A DNA stretch of 64,000 nucleotides, from positions 15,998,903 to 16,062,902 of the forward strand of contig CM026402.1 of NCBI GenBank assembly GCA_014843695.1, written 5' to 3'. Under the pieces are notes generated by a model. The model was not told where the DNA came from, did no database searches, and saw only the letters and a list, made by a program, of their open reading frames with translations. The stretch is from Archivesica marissinica. Lineage: Eukaryota > Mollusca > Bivalvia > Venerida > Vesicomyidae. The position numbers were made by a program, and so were the translations under genes. Positions 1-11,339 of this stretch are shown one piece after another. Every line of letters starts with the position of its first letter. The stretch's first letter is position 1.

Positions 1-346
1 ATGGCCGATAGGCACGAATGCCACGTTCACCGAGCCGGTTCCTGACTGTTTGTGCACTGATGCGATTGTTGGTCATCCCAGGAGTAACGGCAGCTGTGTG
101 CGTAGCAGGTAGGAACCGGTCACGTAAATGTGACGTCCGAATGTGACGGTCCTGTTCACGCGTCGTCACACGTGGTCGACCAGATCTTGGACGGTCGTCC
201 ACCGATCCATGTGTTCGATAACGTCGAAGTAGACGTGTTATCGTGATCCGCGTAACCCCGAGTCGATTTGCGACGTCACGCTGACGTAAACCGCCGTCAA
301 TCATGCCAATGGCACGCATTCTCTGATTGCGGTTTAGCCTAGGCAT
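1..346 (-). CDS. Tc1/mariner-like transposase, N-terminal part, cut by window edge
   Basis: An open frame starts at an ATG at 346-344 and stays open for 115 codons to the left edge. It begins MPRLNRNQRMRAIG. Residues about 5-45 fit the first helix-turn-helix of Tc1-type DNA-binding domains, with RDVANRLGVTRITITRL as the recognition part. A GRPR linker follows at residues 56-59, and residues about 62-112 (ending SAQTVRNRLGERGI) fit the second HTH. The paired-like HTH-GRPR-HTH order is typical of Tc1 transposases, which bind their terminal repeats and insert at TA. The DDE catalytic part would lie left of the window, so activity cannot be judged. No stop or frameshift is seen, so this copy may be fairly young. 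Confidence 0.82.
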   Translation of the reverse strand, partial: MPRLNRNQRMRAIGMIDGGLRQRDVANRLGVTRITITRLLRRYRTHGSVDDRPRSGRPRVTTREQDRHIRTSHLRDRFLPATHTAAVTPGMTNNRISAQTVRNRLGERGIRAYRP

Positions 347-1119
347 TTTGTTAGAGGTAACAATGGGTATGTAAGGTGTTTTTCCTCGATGATAATGCAA
401 TACCAGTACAATAAACCGGTTTTCCGATTTGTACATGTGCAGGAAGTTGTCTTTGTTGAGGAGCACGTGCAAATCGGAAATTCGGCGTTCCAGGATTATC
501 GGGTGTTTATTTACCTGTGTTTATGGTTGGCTGACGTTGCAATAAGATACCCGGTACTGATACGTAATAATATATTAAACCTTTCTATGGTTTTATCCGT
601 TTTACGTCATTTTTAGTTTGGTATCGTTTCTTTTTTGACTCAGTATATATACATGCAATTGCATAAGAAATTATACATTTCTAACAACTTGAGCAAATAT
701 TTATGATGTTTATTTACAATAAAGTGGACCACGATGGCCCTACACACAAGGGTGTCATGCAACAACTATGAATATCATTGTATTGTACATTGATCAATCT
801 TACTAAATGTTGGTGGTAGATTTTCCGAAAAATTTGTAATATTTTGAGATGGAAGAATGTGTACCATGATGACAAGTAAATACTAAATCATAAATGGTGA
901 CTATAGACCCTATGGTTGCTGAGGAGAAGAATCTTGAACATGTTCATTGTGACGACGTCGGACAGACGGTAACCATATATGTAGTTTCTTCAACACTTGC
1001 TGAAGTTTTTCAGGATTTACGCATCTATAAAGTACATAAGGGGATGCTATATTGTGATATCCGCTTTAAACATCGAAAAAAGGTTATTAACGGAAATAAA
1101 CTAATGATCGAAAATGGAT
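347..1119. other. Non-coding flank, no gene seen
   Basis: This is the upstream side of the Tc1-like frame. It contains a hairpin (421-480) and otherwise AT-rich sequence. A 76-codon frame at 894-1124 has no recognisable features and I do not treat it as a gene. Confidence 0.5.
421..480. repeat. Imperfect inverted repeat / hairpin
   Basis: Left arm tttccgatttgtacatgtgc (421-440) pairs with right arm gcacgtgcaaatcggaaa (463-480), with about 22 bases between them. It lies about 75 bp upstream of the transposase start. It could be a degraded inverted repeat of that transposon or an unrelated palindrome. Confidence 0.55.
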
Positions 1120-1127
1120 TTTGAACA

Positions 1128-1781
1128 TTGTGCGTAATTTCCACTTGTTTAAATTACACGGGCAATTTTAATCTAAATCAACAATATATATCCGGAAAAG
1201 CTTTGAAAGCACTGAATTATTTGACTTCTAATTGTAAGAAATACAAACTTAAACCGAAAACGTTATGTCAGCTATTCGATGCTTTTGTTGGTTCAATATT
1301 AAACTATTCATCGGAAATTTGGGGCTTTACAAAATCTAAAGAAATAGAGCGAATACATTTAAAGTTTTGTAAACAAATACTAAATGTTAGAACCACTACT
1401 TGTAATGCAGCTGTTTATGGTGAGCTTGGGCGATATTCTCTATACATATCAAGCTACATACGTATAATTAAATATTGGCTTAAAGTTTTCAACTCGGAAA
1501 ATATTATACTTCAACGATTATATGCACAATTATTGTCTGATTGTAATAATGGTTATGATAATTGGTTGACACATGTTAAACAATTACTAGACGAATATGG
1601 TTTTTCACATATCTGGAATAACCCATGTAATATCAATGTTAATCATTTCTTATGTATATTTAAGCAACGGGTTATTGATTGTTTCATACAAACTTGGATT
1701 ACTAATAAGTCATCTAGTAATGTACTCGAATTGTATAATAATTGTAAACATGATTTTAGCTATGAAACATACTTGGATATA
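1128..1781 (+). pseudogene. CR1/L2-like LINE, C-terminal ORF2 fragment, first half
   Basis: An open frame carries the thumb and post-RT region of a non-LTR retrotransposon. It has the stretch ALNYLTSNCKKYKLKPKTLC, then NYSSEIWGF (the usual 'Y..EIWG' after the RT thumb), then IERIHLKFCKQILNVRTTT and AVYGELGRY. This is a 5'-truncated copy with no RT catalytic motifs in the window. The frame is broken by a DNA element at a TA site (1780-1781) and resumes in phase at 2950. Confidence 0.72.
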
Positions 1782-2947
1782 CAGTCAAAATTGCTCAAGC
1801 GACCACATGTATTAAGCGACCTTTGTCTTATGCGACCATTTTGAAACCCCCCCGAGCGATTTCACACTATAAATCTATTGTATTAAGCGACTTTTGTCTT
1901 ACGCGACCAACGACCACCTATTTTCGGCCGTAATTACCTAAAGTTTTTCATTAAGCGACCATAAGTAGTGTTGAAATTAGAAATTCAAAACAGAAATCAA
2001 GAGACTATTAAATGTGTCGTCTGCTGGTTATGTATATTGAAGAGGCAATAAATTTGACAAGTAATCATGATACGTGCCAATCAGTCAATTTTCGCACATT
2101 TATGCCCCAATTTCCGTTTGAGTCATTGTTGTAAAAACAAATGTAGGGGATTATCGGCGCACAATGACCAGTTACGAGTTCTTTATAGTGAAGTCACAGA
2201 CATATTGTCCCAAGTGTGCAAATCTCATAATTGGGCAATAATTGATTCAAATAGTCGACAATTTGTTCTTAGTGTCGCATTTTTAGTTTTATTGGGTCAC
2301 AGCATATGGATTGTCCCATTGCACCGGTCGGAAATTCAGCCAACGAATGTCAATTTTATATGTACGTTTTGATTTAAATGAATGTAAATGCATTATTGTT
2401 GTAATTTTCTGGCTTACATTTTTGTTTAGACAATTGATAATCTCGGATATCACACCATTGTCACGCCTTATTATATATTTTGAATCTAAATACGCAATAG
2501 GTTACAAAATTGATTCGTCCTCAAAATGTTTCGTACTCGAAAATTGATTCGTCCTTAAAATGTTTCATACTCGTAATATCATAAATAAGACCATGTCAAT
2601 TCTGCCCTTTTGAGTACAGGCAACATATTAGCAGCAATCAATAAGGTGTTTGATCTACAGTATCCATATCGTGCAGGTGTCGCAATTAGCAGCAATCAAC
2701 AAGAAAAATACAAGCAAATATTACTATAAAAAGTTTTCTTTATTTTATGATGATATATGTAACATATATACATGTATATGATGTTGATATCAATATAGAC
2801 ACTGTAGTGTCCACCCAAACAAAAGTCTAGTACATGTCTCCGACTCTGGGAAATTGTCCGTTCAGTCACTTTGTATTAAGAGACCGTTTCATTAAGAGAC
2901 CACTTTTGTCAATTCCCTTGGGCGGTCTCTTAATACAAGTTTGACTG
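1782..2947. mobile_element. CAGTCAAA-ended DNA element (pogo/Tc1-like), 1.17 kb, inserted at TA
   Basis: The ends are inverted: cagtcaaaattg at 1782 and the reverse complement of a matching cagtcaaacttg at 2947. TA is present on both sides (1780-1781, 2948-2949). Subterminal 'attaagcgacc' and 'attaagagacc' motifs recur near both ends. Internal frames (for example 2067-2372, 101 codons) show no transposase motif, so this is probably a non-autonomous relative. It is a longer, diverged cousin of the MITEs at 6.46, 22.44, 24.59, 27.16 and 42.85 kb. Confidence 0.75.
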
Positions 2948-2949
2948 TA

Positions 2950-3297
2950 TTACCTTCCAACTTAAGATTATTTATAACCCGAATAAGGACTTCTGCCCAT
3001 TCACTTAGAATCCATACTGGTAGATTCTCTAACAATAGAATACAGAGAAATGAGCGTTATTGTCAATGTTGTAATGTTAGAGATATTGAAGATGAGTATC
3101 ACTTTATTTTAATTTGTCCGTGTTACTCATATTTGAGGAAAGTACTTATTAAAAAATACTACTACACGAGACCAAGTATGTATAAATTGTGTTCTTTAAT
3201 GAACAGTGATAATAGAAAGGTTTTATTAAGCTTGGCTCGATTTATTAAGAATGCTTTACACCATAGGAACTCAATATTGAACGCTTTGTCTTCTTAA
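2950..3297 (+). pseudogene. CR1/L2-like LINE, C-terminal ORF2 fragment, second half
   Basis: It resumes in phase after the TA insertion: LPSNLRLFITRIRTSAHSL, then HTGRF, then a CxxC...H...C finger-like tail (YCQCCNV, DEYHFILICP). This LTRxRxSAHxLxIxTGR plus CxxC/H/C ending is usual for the carboxyl terminus of this LINE group. It stops at 3297. Confidence 0.75.
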
Positions 3298-3475
3298 TTA
3301 CACAAAACAACTAACTAGAATTATCATCCTCTATTTTAAATTATATTACAGTAGCTATACGATAGCTTTATTGATCACTTGTTTATTTATATGTAATTAT
3401 ATGTATATATTATGACTATGTACTTATGTATACGTCATGAATAAACTTATGTTCTGTTCTGTTCTGTCTGTTTTC
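3298..3475 (+). mobile_element. LINE 3' UTR and microsatellite tail
   Basis: AT-rich 3' UTR following the LINE stop. It ends in gaataaacttatg followed by three or more 'ttctg' units (about 3448-3465). Short tandem 3' tails, rather than poly-A, are usual for CR1/L2-group elements. Confidence 0.6.
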
Positions 3476-5262
3476 CATAGAAACTACCGCCAAACAGGTC
3501 AAGTGGTTGGGAAATATTTCTCCATAATTTAAATATGTAATTAATTGATGGTTGTTTGGGTCAGGCAGTCAGTGATTAAGCTTGGCTGAAATCTTGGGAA
3601 GAAGTCACTTATTCCCAACTTCTTCTCACTATTCATACAGTTAGAAATTTGAAAATTTACAGAGAAATATAACTTCAACTACTGTGTTCAAGAATGTATG
3701 TTTAAATGTTAAACCAAATTGACCTGCATAGTCTACAGTAAATAAATATGTTATTGCTCTCTATCATGACATGTATTTCACTAATATTCCAACACATTCA
3801 AGAAACTGTATTGAGTGTTTTCCATAAATCACAATGAATGGTACCATGATCATGTTATTATTTTGCTATGTCTCATCACAGACAACCACTATGACACATT
3901 TGACTGTTCACATACGGAACGATACAGTACAACCGAACATCTGTGACCATCTGCAGCAAATATGTATTCCTGCAAAACACAATATATAAATTCTTGTTAT
4001 TGTATATACAGGCTCACCAGCTGTAGATTGCTGTAATTGACATTGGCTTGCTGGCATTAGTGTCAAGATCACTGGAATTCAAAAATAAATGCAGGAACAA
4101 AAATATAAGTTTTGGTATTATAATTTTTAGTGGCTTTACTGCGAGTACATGTGTGCACTACAATAACGTGGGTTCTTGGAAACATGATCTGATCGGACAA
4201 ATCTATACTGTAGACCAATATCCGAGTTTGTTGAATGCTAGACTTCATGTGTATTTCCAGGATCCTATCTACATGTTCCTGGTACTTGCAAAAATAATCC
4301 GCCATATTGGAAATCTTAAAATCATCAAAGATTATGGGAATTATAATAGAAATAGTAAATGAATTTAAAATGGTAGACATATTGAATGGCAATTGGCAGT
4401 TTCGTGGAATCAAGTATAAGTTTTGAGAAGCGACTAAGAAAAAACGGCAGACAAGACAAGCAAAGAACATGGTATCAATTGTGAGAACAAGTTGTCAATA
4501 AATCACAAAGTTGTGATAAACTTCAGGCAAACATGGAGATGACAATTTTGTAATTGCTACAATCAACATGACCTATCCCACATCATGGCATAGTGTGGGG
4601 CCGTTACCTTTCAGGATGATCATTACCTTGTGAACCATACCATATCACTGATCAGTCAATTGTAATCCTCTTCAATTGTAAACTCTCCTCCCCATCACAT
4701 ACAATTGTAAATGCTACGACATGTTCCAAAATGATAAAACATTCTCAACTCTCAAGATGAATATCAAGCATTTTTGATTGGCTGATTCTAAACCTAACAC
4801 AGAATTTGAAAATAGTTTTATAATCCTGGACGTACTATTTTTATGTGTGAATCTACATAATTTATTTTATGCAGCAGTGCTTATTCGAAAGTGGTGACAA
4901 CGGCAGGAACTTCAGGTTTATTGTTTGTCACTCTATTTGTGAATTCGAATTATCTTCGCCGCATACTAACTTTTGTGATCTCAAAAATCTCAGACATTGG
5001 CACAATTCAATTATGGCAGGCTTGTATATACAAGGACTGAAACTAAATGTCATGTCGATCCATTGCATATTAATGACAATTTCTTCATATTATCATCAAC
5101 ATATGTAATCTGAGTTTCACTACAAACTGTTTTGGCACCCTAGAAACCATAGGCACCGATTACAGGCCATGCTATTGTGATATTAATAGTTTAACACTGG
5201 TCAGACAAATGATTAAAATGCATACAAAATCTGATGTGTCTGACATGAGGAGTATTTCTCAC
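3476..5262. other. Unassigned intergenic DNA
   Basis: No recognisable gene. The region 4048-4470 is open on both strands, but neither product has recognisable motifs. Confidence 0.5.
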
Positions 5263-5530
5263 TAGGGTTTCAACAGTTACACGTGTAAAAGAAGCTGTGT
5301 AGTGTAATGGCAATACAAGTGTACTAATTGAGTAACCGTGTACACTATCTTAATTGATGACGTCGTATAATGAAGCTTAGTGACGTAATAAAATCATAGC
5401 ATCGACCGTTTCACTGAATTTTGTGAGACCTAGTACATGTCATGGAGAATAAACAAAGTGTAAACGACGGCATGCCGTGTACAAAGGAATGTGTACACGT
5501 TTACACAAATCTGTACACGTGGCAGCCCTA
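5263..5530. mobile_element. hAT-like MITE with 8-bp target duplication
   Basis: The element starts tagggtttcaac and ends ggcagcccta, so its termini read TAGGGTTT and, inverted, TAGGGCTG. Both sides carry the 8-bp repeat tttctcac (5255-5262, 5531-5538). An 8-bp duplication with TAGGG-type ends is usual for hAT (Ac-like) elements. There is no transposase inside. Notable contents are the palindrome ttacacgtgtaa, a tgacgtcg and a gtgacgtaat (CRE-like), and several gtacac/cacgtg motifs. Confidence 0.78.
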
Positions 5531-5775
5531 TTTCTCACACATACATGTATCAACATTACCCGACATGCCTGAAACACGCTCAGCACATCATCTCGAGCAA
5601 CATACATGTCAAGTGATTATAGGATTCCTCCAGCGGTTCAAGAGATTTGAGAGGACACAAATTTGTGACGGGCAGACGGATACCATTCCGCGTGTTAAAT
5701 ATACAGAGATGCTACTAACAAAGGGTATTAAATAATGAAAATAAAATTACAGAGAATGTAGAAGTGGAATTCGCA

Positions 5776-6130
5776 GTTACAATTGTGCCATTAGGCAAGG
5801 CACTTAAATTTCACATAATTATTGTCTTTATCTGCCTTGTGGCGATGGACTAACCCTTTCCTTCATAGAGATTTAGGTTAGTATACTATTATATCTCCAT
5901 TCAAATGACAGCCATTTAGTTATAGTGCAGTGGATAAGTAGTCACCATATATATCCCAACACCATAGATATTACTGGGAAAACATGAGATTCTGGCCTGC
6001 ATTATGAACATTGGTTTGGCTACTACATTGTCAATGTATGGCATCAAGAGGTGCTTCTATGAGGTAAAGGGTTAATATAAGTTGTAGGAACTTGTTTCGC
6101 AATCAAGTTAAACAAAATTTGTATAAACTA
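5776..6130 (+). mobile_element. SINE-A, old copy, split by a TTAA MITE
   Basis: The left part (attgtgccattaggcaaggc ... ttgtggcgatgga) matches the SINE-A body. The right part (taatataagttgtaggaact, then ttgtttcgcaatcaagtt) matches its 3' tail. The tRNA-like head is missing. The MITE at 5854-6071 lies between the two halves, at the TTAA found in the SINE-A tail. About 30 bp of SINE body on the left of the insertion are absent. Confidence 0.72.
5854..6071. mobile_element. piggyBac-like MITE (TTAA)
   Basis: The ends are ccctttccttcatagag and, inverted, ccctttacctcatagaa. It is flanked by ctaa (a degraded TTAA) and ttaa (6072-6075). TTAA duplication plus CCC(T)-type termini is the piggyBac signature. 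It has no coding capacity. Confidence 0.7.
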
Positions 6131-6461
6131 AAAGTGGATTGTTTTGGCAAATACTTACACCATGATGAAATCCAAGGAATGCCATTGAGCTTGAATCTGT
6201 AACTTAACATCCTAGGTTGGAATGTCCTAAAAATAATAAAACATGTACACCAGTGAGTTGTTTTAACAGGAGCAGGGTAATACATATGTCGACGAAAACC
6301 ACGCCCAGTTGAAAGTGTTGTCACCCTTTTTAATATTTACTCATTGATAAACAAATTATTATTAGTTTGTCTTGCTGAGAAATTGAATTTTCCATTTGGA
6401 AACTGATAGCATGTTGAGCAAAGAAAACACAGATAAAACAGAGGTAACAACTTAAGATGTA
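6103..6461. other. Unassigned, AT-rich
   Basis: SINE-A tail up to about 6130, then DNA with no recognisable content up to the next MITE. Confidence 0.45.
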
Positions 6462-6639
6462 CAGTCAAACATGTCTTCAGCAGCCAGCCAAGGGAATCAC
6501 TGAAAGTGGCTGCTTAGCACTGGTGGCTGCTTAATAGAGGTCAATTGTATAACAAAACACCATATTGGGAATCTGGAAACTGACTGCTTAATGCAGGTTG
6601 GTTGCATAATAGAGGTGAACACTAAGACAGGTTTGACTG
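6462..6639. mobile_element. CAGTCAAAC MITE at TA
   Basis: It starts cagtcaaacatgtcttcagc and ends with the inverted form (acaggtttgactg). TA flanks both ends (6460-6461, 6640-6641). The interior has repeated 'ggctgcttaa' and 'aagcagcc' motifs shared with the copies at 24.59 and 27.16 kb. It is non-coding and probably mobilised by a pogo/Tc1-type transposase. Confidence 0.82.
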
Positions 6640-8637
6640 TATATACTTGGGAGTATTCAGGGATAGTAACACTGGGATATGAAGTGTTTGGAGGTACTAT
6701 ATAGTATATAAATGGTAGTTCAGGGATTCTATTCAGTAGGACGTCAGATTTCGCACTGATCAATAAAGTGGCCCTATATGCAACAATTGTAAAGAAATCT
6801 GTTCCAATTATAGCGCCTATCCAGAGTCTTTATATATATATAATAAGCGTTCTTCAAATAAAACACAATTTTTAAAACAAACATGCATGTATATATGTAT
6901 GTTATATAATAATTTCACAAAACGTTTGCCGCATCCAGCCAGATTTCACTCAAAAGACGCGGGTTTGTTCATCAAAAAATATAATTTTCGAGGAGGTGCT
7001 TCAGTATTGTAGATTAATAATGACACAATACTAATGAAAATCACTTGACTATTTCCTGAATACCCCCTAAAACTACAAACAAGAAAAACACATTAATAAA
7101 TTGTTGACTGCTAAAATTATTGAGCTACTTATACATGTAGTCTTTACTTTAGCCAGCGTGCAGAGTTAAATGTAGATATAATTATTACTAGTCTACACAG
7201 TAATTTACCCTTTTTTTATAATGATGGGTTTTCAGTCATCACATCTATACAGTATGGTGGACAGTTCCGGCTTGACAGGTTCCCAGTCACTCCCTCGTCT
7301 AAGTCAACACAACCAAGGTGGAACCCATCCATTACAAATTGATAAATTGTACTGCATCATCATCTTTGTATCATAATTTTGTTAGCGACAGAGGCAATGT
7401 AGCATGTTGTCTGGAACCGAATCTACCGCGCTGTGTTTCCACTTCCTTGACATTGTGATGTCAACCTAGTAGAATAAAAGGTGTGTTTTGCATATAAACC
7501 GACAGTTATGAAATGCTAAACTGTCTAATCTTATTAGTGATTATTATGACATTGCAATTACTTTAGTTGGTGTCGGTTCTTCAGACTGCCCAGTTAATTG
7601 GTTAATCCAGTTGGAAGTGTGGATGGCTTGCAAGACGGCAGCCATGTGTTCAAGCCCCCAGGACACAGGTTTTCATGGAGTTAAACATGTTTGTTCCACT
7701 CCTTGTCGTTAGTCAAATGCATATATATATTATGTGGATTTGCTAAATAAACATTGGTGTTATTGTTGTATAATTAGAAGTCATTGCAGATATAGCGTGT
7801 GACTGACATGTTCTGCTTAAAACCATAGGAAAGAAACTTTTGCCTTGCCAGGGGTATTTACAATGTAGCGGCATCGGTTATCTTTGCGTGTTGTGGATGG
7901 TGTAAAGGACAATGAGTAGCTTTATTTTGCGAGTAATTCTCAGCACCTCATACGTGTCAGTACATTTACAAAGAACAGGAGGGAGAAGTGTAGCGATTCG
8001 GCACAGTCTATACATCAGACTACATATGCCCACTTAGGAGAGCCAACTTGCAAGCGGGCGGTCGTGGGTTCAATCCCTGCACCATTTTACTTTGTTGTAT
8101 GTGTAGTAGGGTCCGTTTTAGCCTCCATACTTTAAACCAGTTATTCCTGGTAGATATACACGATGTGTAATGGTCAGTGAGACGCAACCGTGCGTAGCGA
8201 GTTTAACTCTAGGATACGTGTATGATCGTTATGTAGCGTGGTATTCCAACGCAGTCACTTCCAATATCGTATGATAGTCGGACGTCTTTTATAAAGAGCA
8301 TTTTATAATATAGTTAGAGAATAGAAGTCTTCAAAAGTATTATTCAGGTATATATAGATATGCGTGAGATATTGAATTGGTTGATTTGTACGCTGTAGTA
8401 TTGGGTTCATTATGTTGTACGCGGGTTCGGTTCAGTTAGTCCTTTTTGTCGTTGGTCATTGAGTCTGTGCCCTTGGTCCTGGCTGTCGGTATATCAAACC
8501 TCATCGTTGCACATAACTTAACAGACGCATGTTATTTACAGTTGTCACCGGCACCAGTGAGTGAGTGGTTGAATGTGTAGCGGACGGTGGAGAATAGCGA
8601 GAAGTGTTACAGAGACCATATCTCTGCGTAAGTTATT
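6640..8637. other. Unassigned intergenic DNA
   Basis: No gene recognised. Possible remnants of tRNA-like box B sequences occur near 7650 (gtgttcaagccccca) and 8070 (gggttcaatccctgc). They lack a clear cloverleaf and I do not call them. Confidence 0.45.
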
Positions 8638-8763
8638 GTATTGGTCTATATTGTATTGGTCTATGTTATATATGTCTATGTTGCATTTGTCTATGTTGCA
8701 TTTGTCTATGTTGCATTTGTCTGTGTTGCATAGGTCTATGTTGCATATGTCTATGTTTCATCA
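8638..8763 (+). repeat. 15-bp minisatellite
   Basis: About eight units based on ttgcatttgtctatg, degenerate at the left end (ttggtctatattgta). Because 15 is a multiple of three it leaves a short repetitive frame, which I regard as accidental. Confidence 0.8.
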
Positions 8764-8889
8764 GAGACATGGATGTAACATAGATTACCTCTGTGTTACG
8801 GATGTCTTATATATATTGGAGTAAGAGTAAGCGTTATTACGAACCACGAACCTGACGAGAGTATATATAGTGCCAACGTATATAATATG

Positions 8890-8910
8890 TTGTTGTTGTT
8901 GTTGTTGTTA
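8890..8910 (+). repeat. (TTG)n microsatellite
   Basis: Seven ttg units in a row. Confidence 0.85.
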
Positions 8911-9134
8911 ACCCAAGCACCGCAAATCATCTATTATATATTTATATGACGCATATGTTTTAATCCTATTCTTAATGTGTGTATATATGTGTATTGTAGA
9001 ACCAAAGCATTCGAGAGCCTTGTTGTCGACGGAGATCGAATAGAGTGATGAATCGTATAGGGTGTTGTCATTTTACTGATCCCCCAGAATACGAACCCTA
9101 CCACATATGTATGTATGTTCCATTAATATCAAAC

Positions 9135-9305
9135 CCCTTGCACGGACCTAGCCAAGTTTTCATGGGCAGGGTTAGCCGACCAATACTAAGCAATGTGTGT
9201 TCGGTGCCTTGCAACAATGACACTACATATGTGACCTGACCGATCATACAACCCGGGACAGTTCCATACCAAATCCGATGCTCTACCAATGGACCAAGGA
9301 CGCTA
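9135..9305 (-). mobile_element. SINE-F, minus-strand copy
   Basis: Read on the minus strand it begins agcgtccttggtccattggt, then agagcatcggatttgg (box A and anticodon arm), a degenerate box B (cccgggttgtatg), then acatatgtagtgtcattg and ttgcttagtattggt. The copy at 57.3 kb has the same order. It is tRNA-derived. The anticodon-loop position reads TGG. Confidence 0.72.
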
Positions 9306-9307
9306 GT

Positions 9308-10649
9308 CATATATATGTAACTGATATATAATTATACAATATATATATAAGACCTCTAAATAAAATATTTTTCTTCTGTTAGTTCGAGGTCTTATCGTTA
9401 AAGCTCATTTTCGCATAGCACTTTCCGCCCTGATCCGATGGCGGGATTTCTGACCAATATGTTGAAGCTTTTCGGACATGAATGGTTATAAATGTGTGCA
9501 TTGGTGTTAAGAATAATCCTAAACATAGATATTAAGAACGTTTAAAATATATTGTCTAACCGTTGTGCATATCATTTAGCTGTTTGAAGTCGACAGGTGA
9601 GATTCTCCCATTTTTTCAAATACCCCACCCACCACAGGCTTTAACAGACTTACAAGTCTTTGATAAATAATACGCATTAATGCCGTTATGTAACAGGACA
9701 ATATTTCGTACCTGGTGGAAACTAATATAGTCGCACTTGTTGCAATATTTATATGTTGCGACCTTCAAGATAAATGGGTTTATCTCTGATAAATGACAAA
9801 TATATATCGGGATCTGAATGAATGGTCGAGAAAACGATTTTACATACAAAACAGTTCAATGTAACTGCATGCTATGATTTTTGGAAAGTTGGTCAACACT
9901 GAAAAACAGTTCTAATAATTACGCCAAATAGACTACATCTACCAGTACCATATAAAGAAATATTTCCTAAATCAAAACGATATTACTTACTTGTTATTAT
10001 TATTAGACATATAACGTTGGTAACATTATATCACAGGCTGCAAAACACCACGTCCAGGTCAGATCGCCGTAAAATGGTGCTATTTTTATTTTAATTGTAC
10101 ATGTATGCAATTACTGTGTAGTGATTTGTTTGCCAACAACGCCCAACACCAAACATATTTTCCCAATAACAACTCACTAACATTTCACCTCATGGATTGA
10201 TGTTCCTAAACTTAACGGACTATTATAAATAAACAAATATAACAAAAGTATATAGAACTATATAAAAAAAAATTAATATTAGTGGTTTCGTCTGTGAGGT
10301 CGGTCGATTCTATTACATGATGGGGGAGCTGGGTTTTTATCTGCATTTACAGACACTGATATTATACATAAATAAAGTTATATCATTTTATTAACATATT
10401 AATACTAGAGGAACGACTTACTAATTTAATAATATGACAAGAAATGACATAAATAGAACATGTTTGACATATATACAACATTGTTATACTTTATTACATC
10501 CCTAATTGTTGGGTAAATCCATTTTTACCCAATACCAATTATACCTAAAAGAATGGTTATACAGAATTGTTATTCGTATGAAAACAATCAGAACTTGGCT
10601 ATTTACAATAAAACTTAGTCACACAGGGGAATGCCAAACTAATAAATAT
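9308..10649. other. Unassigned intergenic DNA
   Basis: AT-rich with no recognisable gene or repeat family. A possible short terminal exon (acceptor-like ttatatcacag at about 10025-10035, then 11 codons to a stop) cannot be supported further. Confidence 0.45.
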
Positions 10650-10790
10650 TAGCGATCGCTCGCGAGACGATGATTTCATGGCAGGAGTACCGGTTCCGTT
10701 GTTTACTCGGTGATTTCGGAGACCGAGCGACCGCACGCCGTATTTCCTCATATAACCACTCAGCCGGCCAGGTCACGCATGCAACTTGAG
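10650..10790. promoter_or_regulatory. Isolated CpG-rich block, promoter-like
   Basis: A sharp local rise in CpG in otherwise AT-rich DNA. It contains gctcgcgagacg, which matches 9 of 10 bases of the palindromic TCTCGCGAGA promoter motif known from animals. It also has further CG clusters (ggagaccgagcgaccgcacg, cagccggcc). No coding exon can be assigned beside it. It could be a CpG-island-type start of an unannotated transcript. Confidence 0.3.
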
Positions 10791-11339
10791 GGTATCTGAT
10801 GACCTTAATTAAACGAGAGGATAATGTTGGGTGTTCTTGTTTGTTTTAAGTTTATTGTTAAGCTTATTCGGAACTTATATATATTTATAGATTAAGTTTT
10901 ACAATCGAATACGGTACATACTGAAGTGGTATTAAGATTAATGAAAAATTGTTACAAAAACGTAAATTTGGGCTGATGACTAGTGTCATAGCATTTGAGC
11001 TTCATTTTTAGAATTACTGAAGATTACTTCTTGAAGTTGATCAAACTTTGTTAACATAATGTTGCCCTTAATAAAGAACACTAAAAACTCTAGATAATTT
11101 AATCAGATGATCATTAGATCATTGATTGAAATTACACAATTTTGCCGTGAGGCTGCACAGAGTCAGTAAATAGAAATGTCCAACTGAATAATGAAATTTC
11201 GGATGGCATTTTTTCCAAATACTGTGTTGATATAACAATTATGTGGTAGGTAGTCTACAGGATAGTAGGTTCAATGTACCAAGGTGTATACAAATAGAAA
11301 AATCCATGTACGGTAGTGGAATTTACCAAAATACTATGG

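Noticed and set aside
2067..2372. 101-codon frame inside the TA element
   Set aside because: I considered a hydrolase-like fragment from the phrase ILSQVCKSHNWAIIDSN, but the similarity is too weak to name.
4048..4470. Two opposite open frames of 104 and 133 codons
   Set aside because: They overlap on opposite strands and neither has motifs or codon features supporting a gene.
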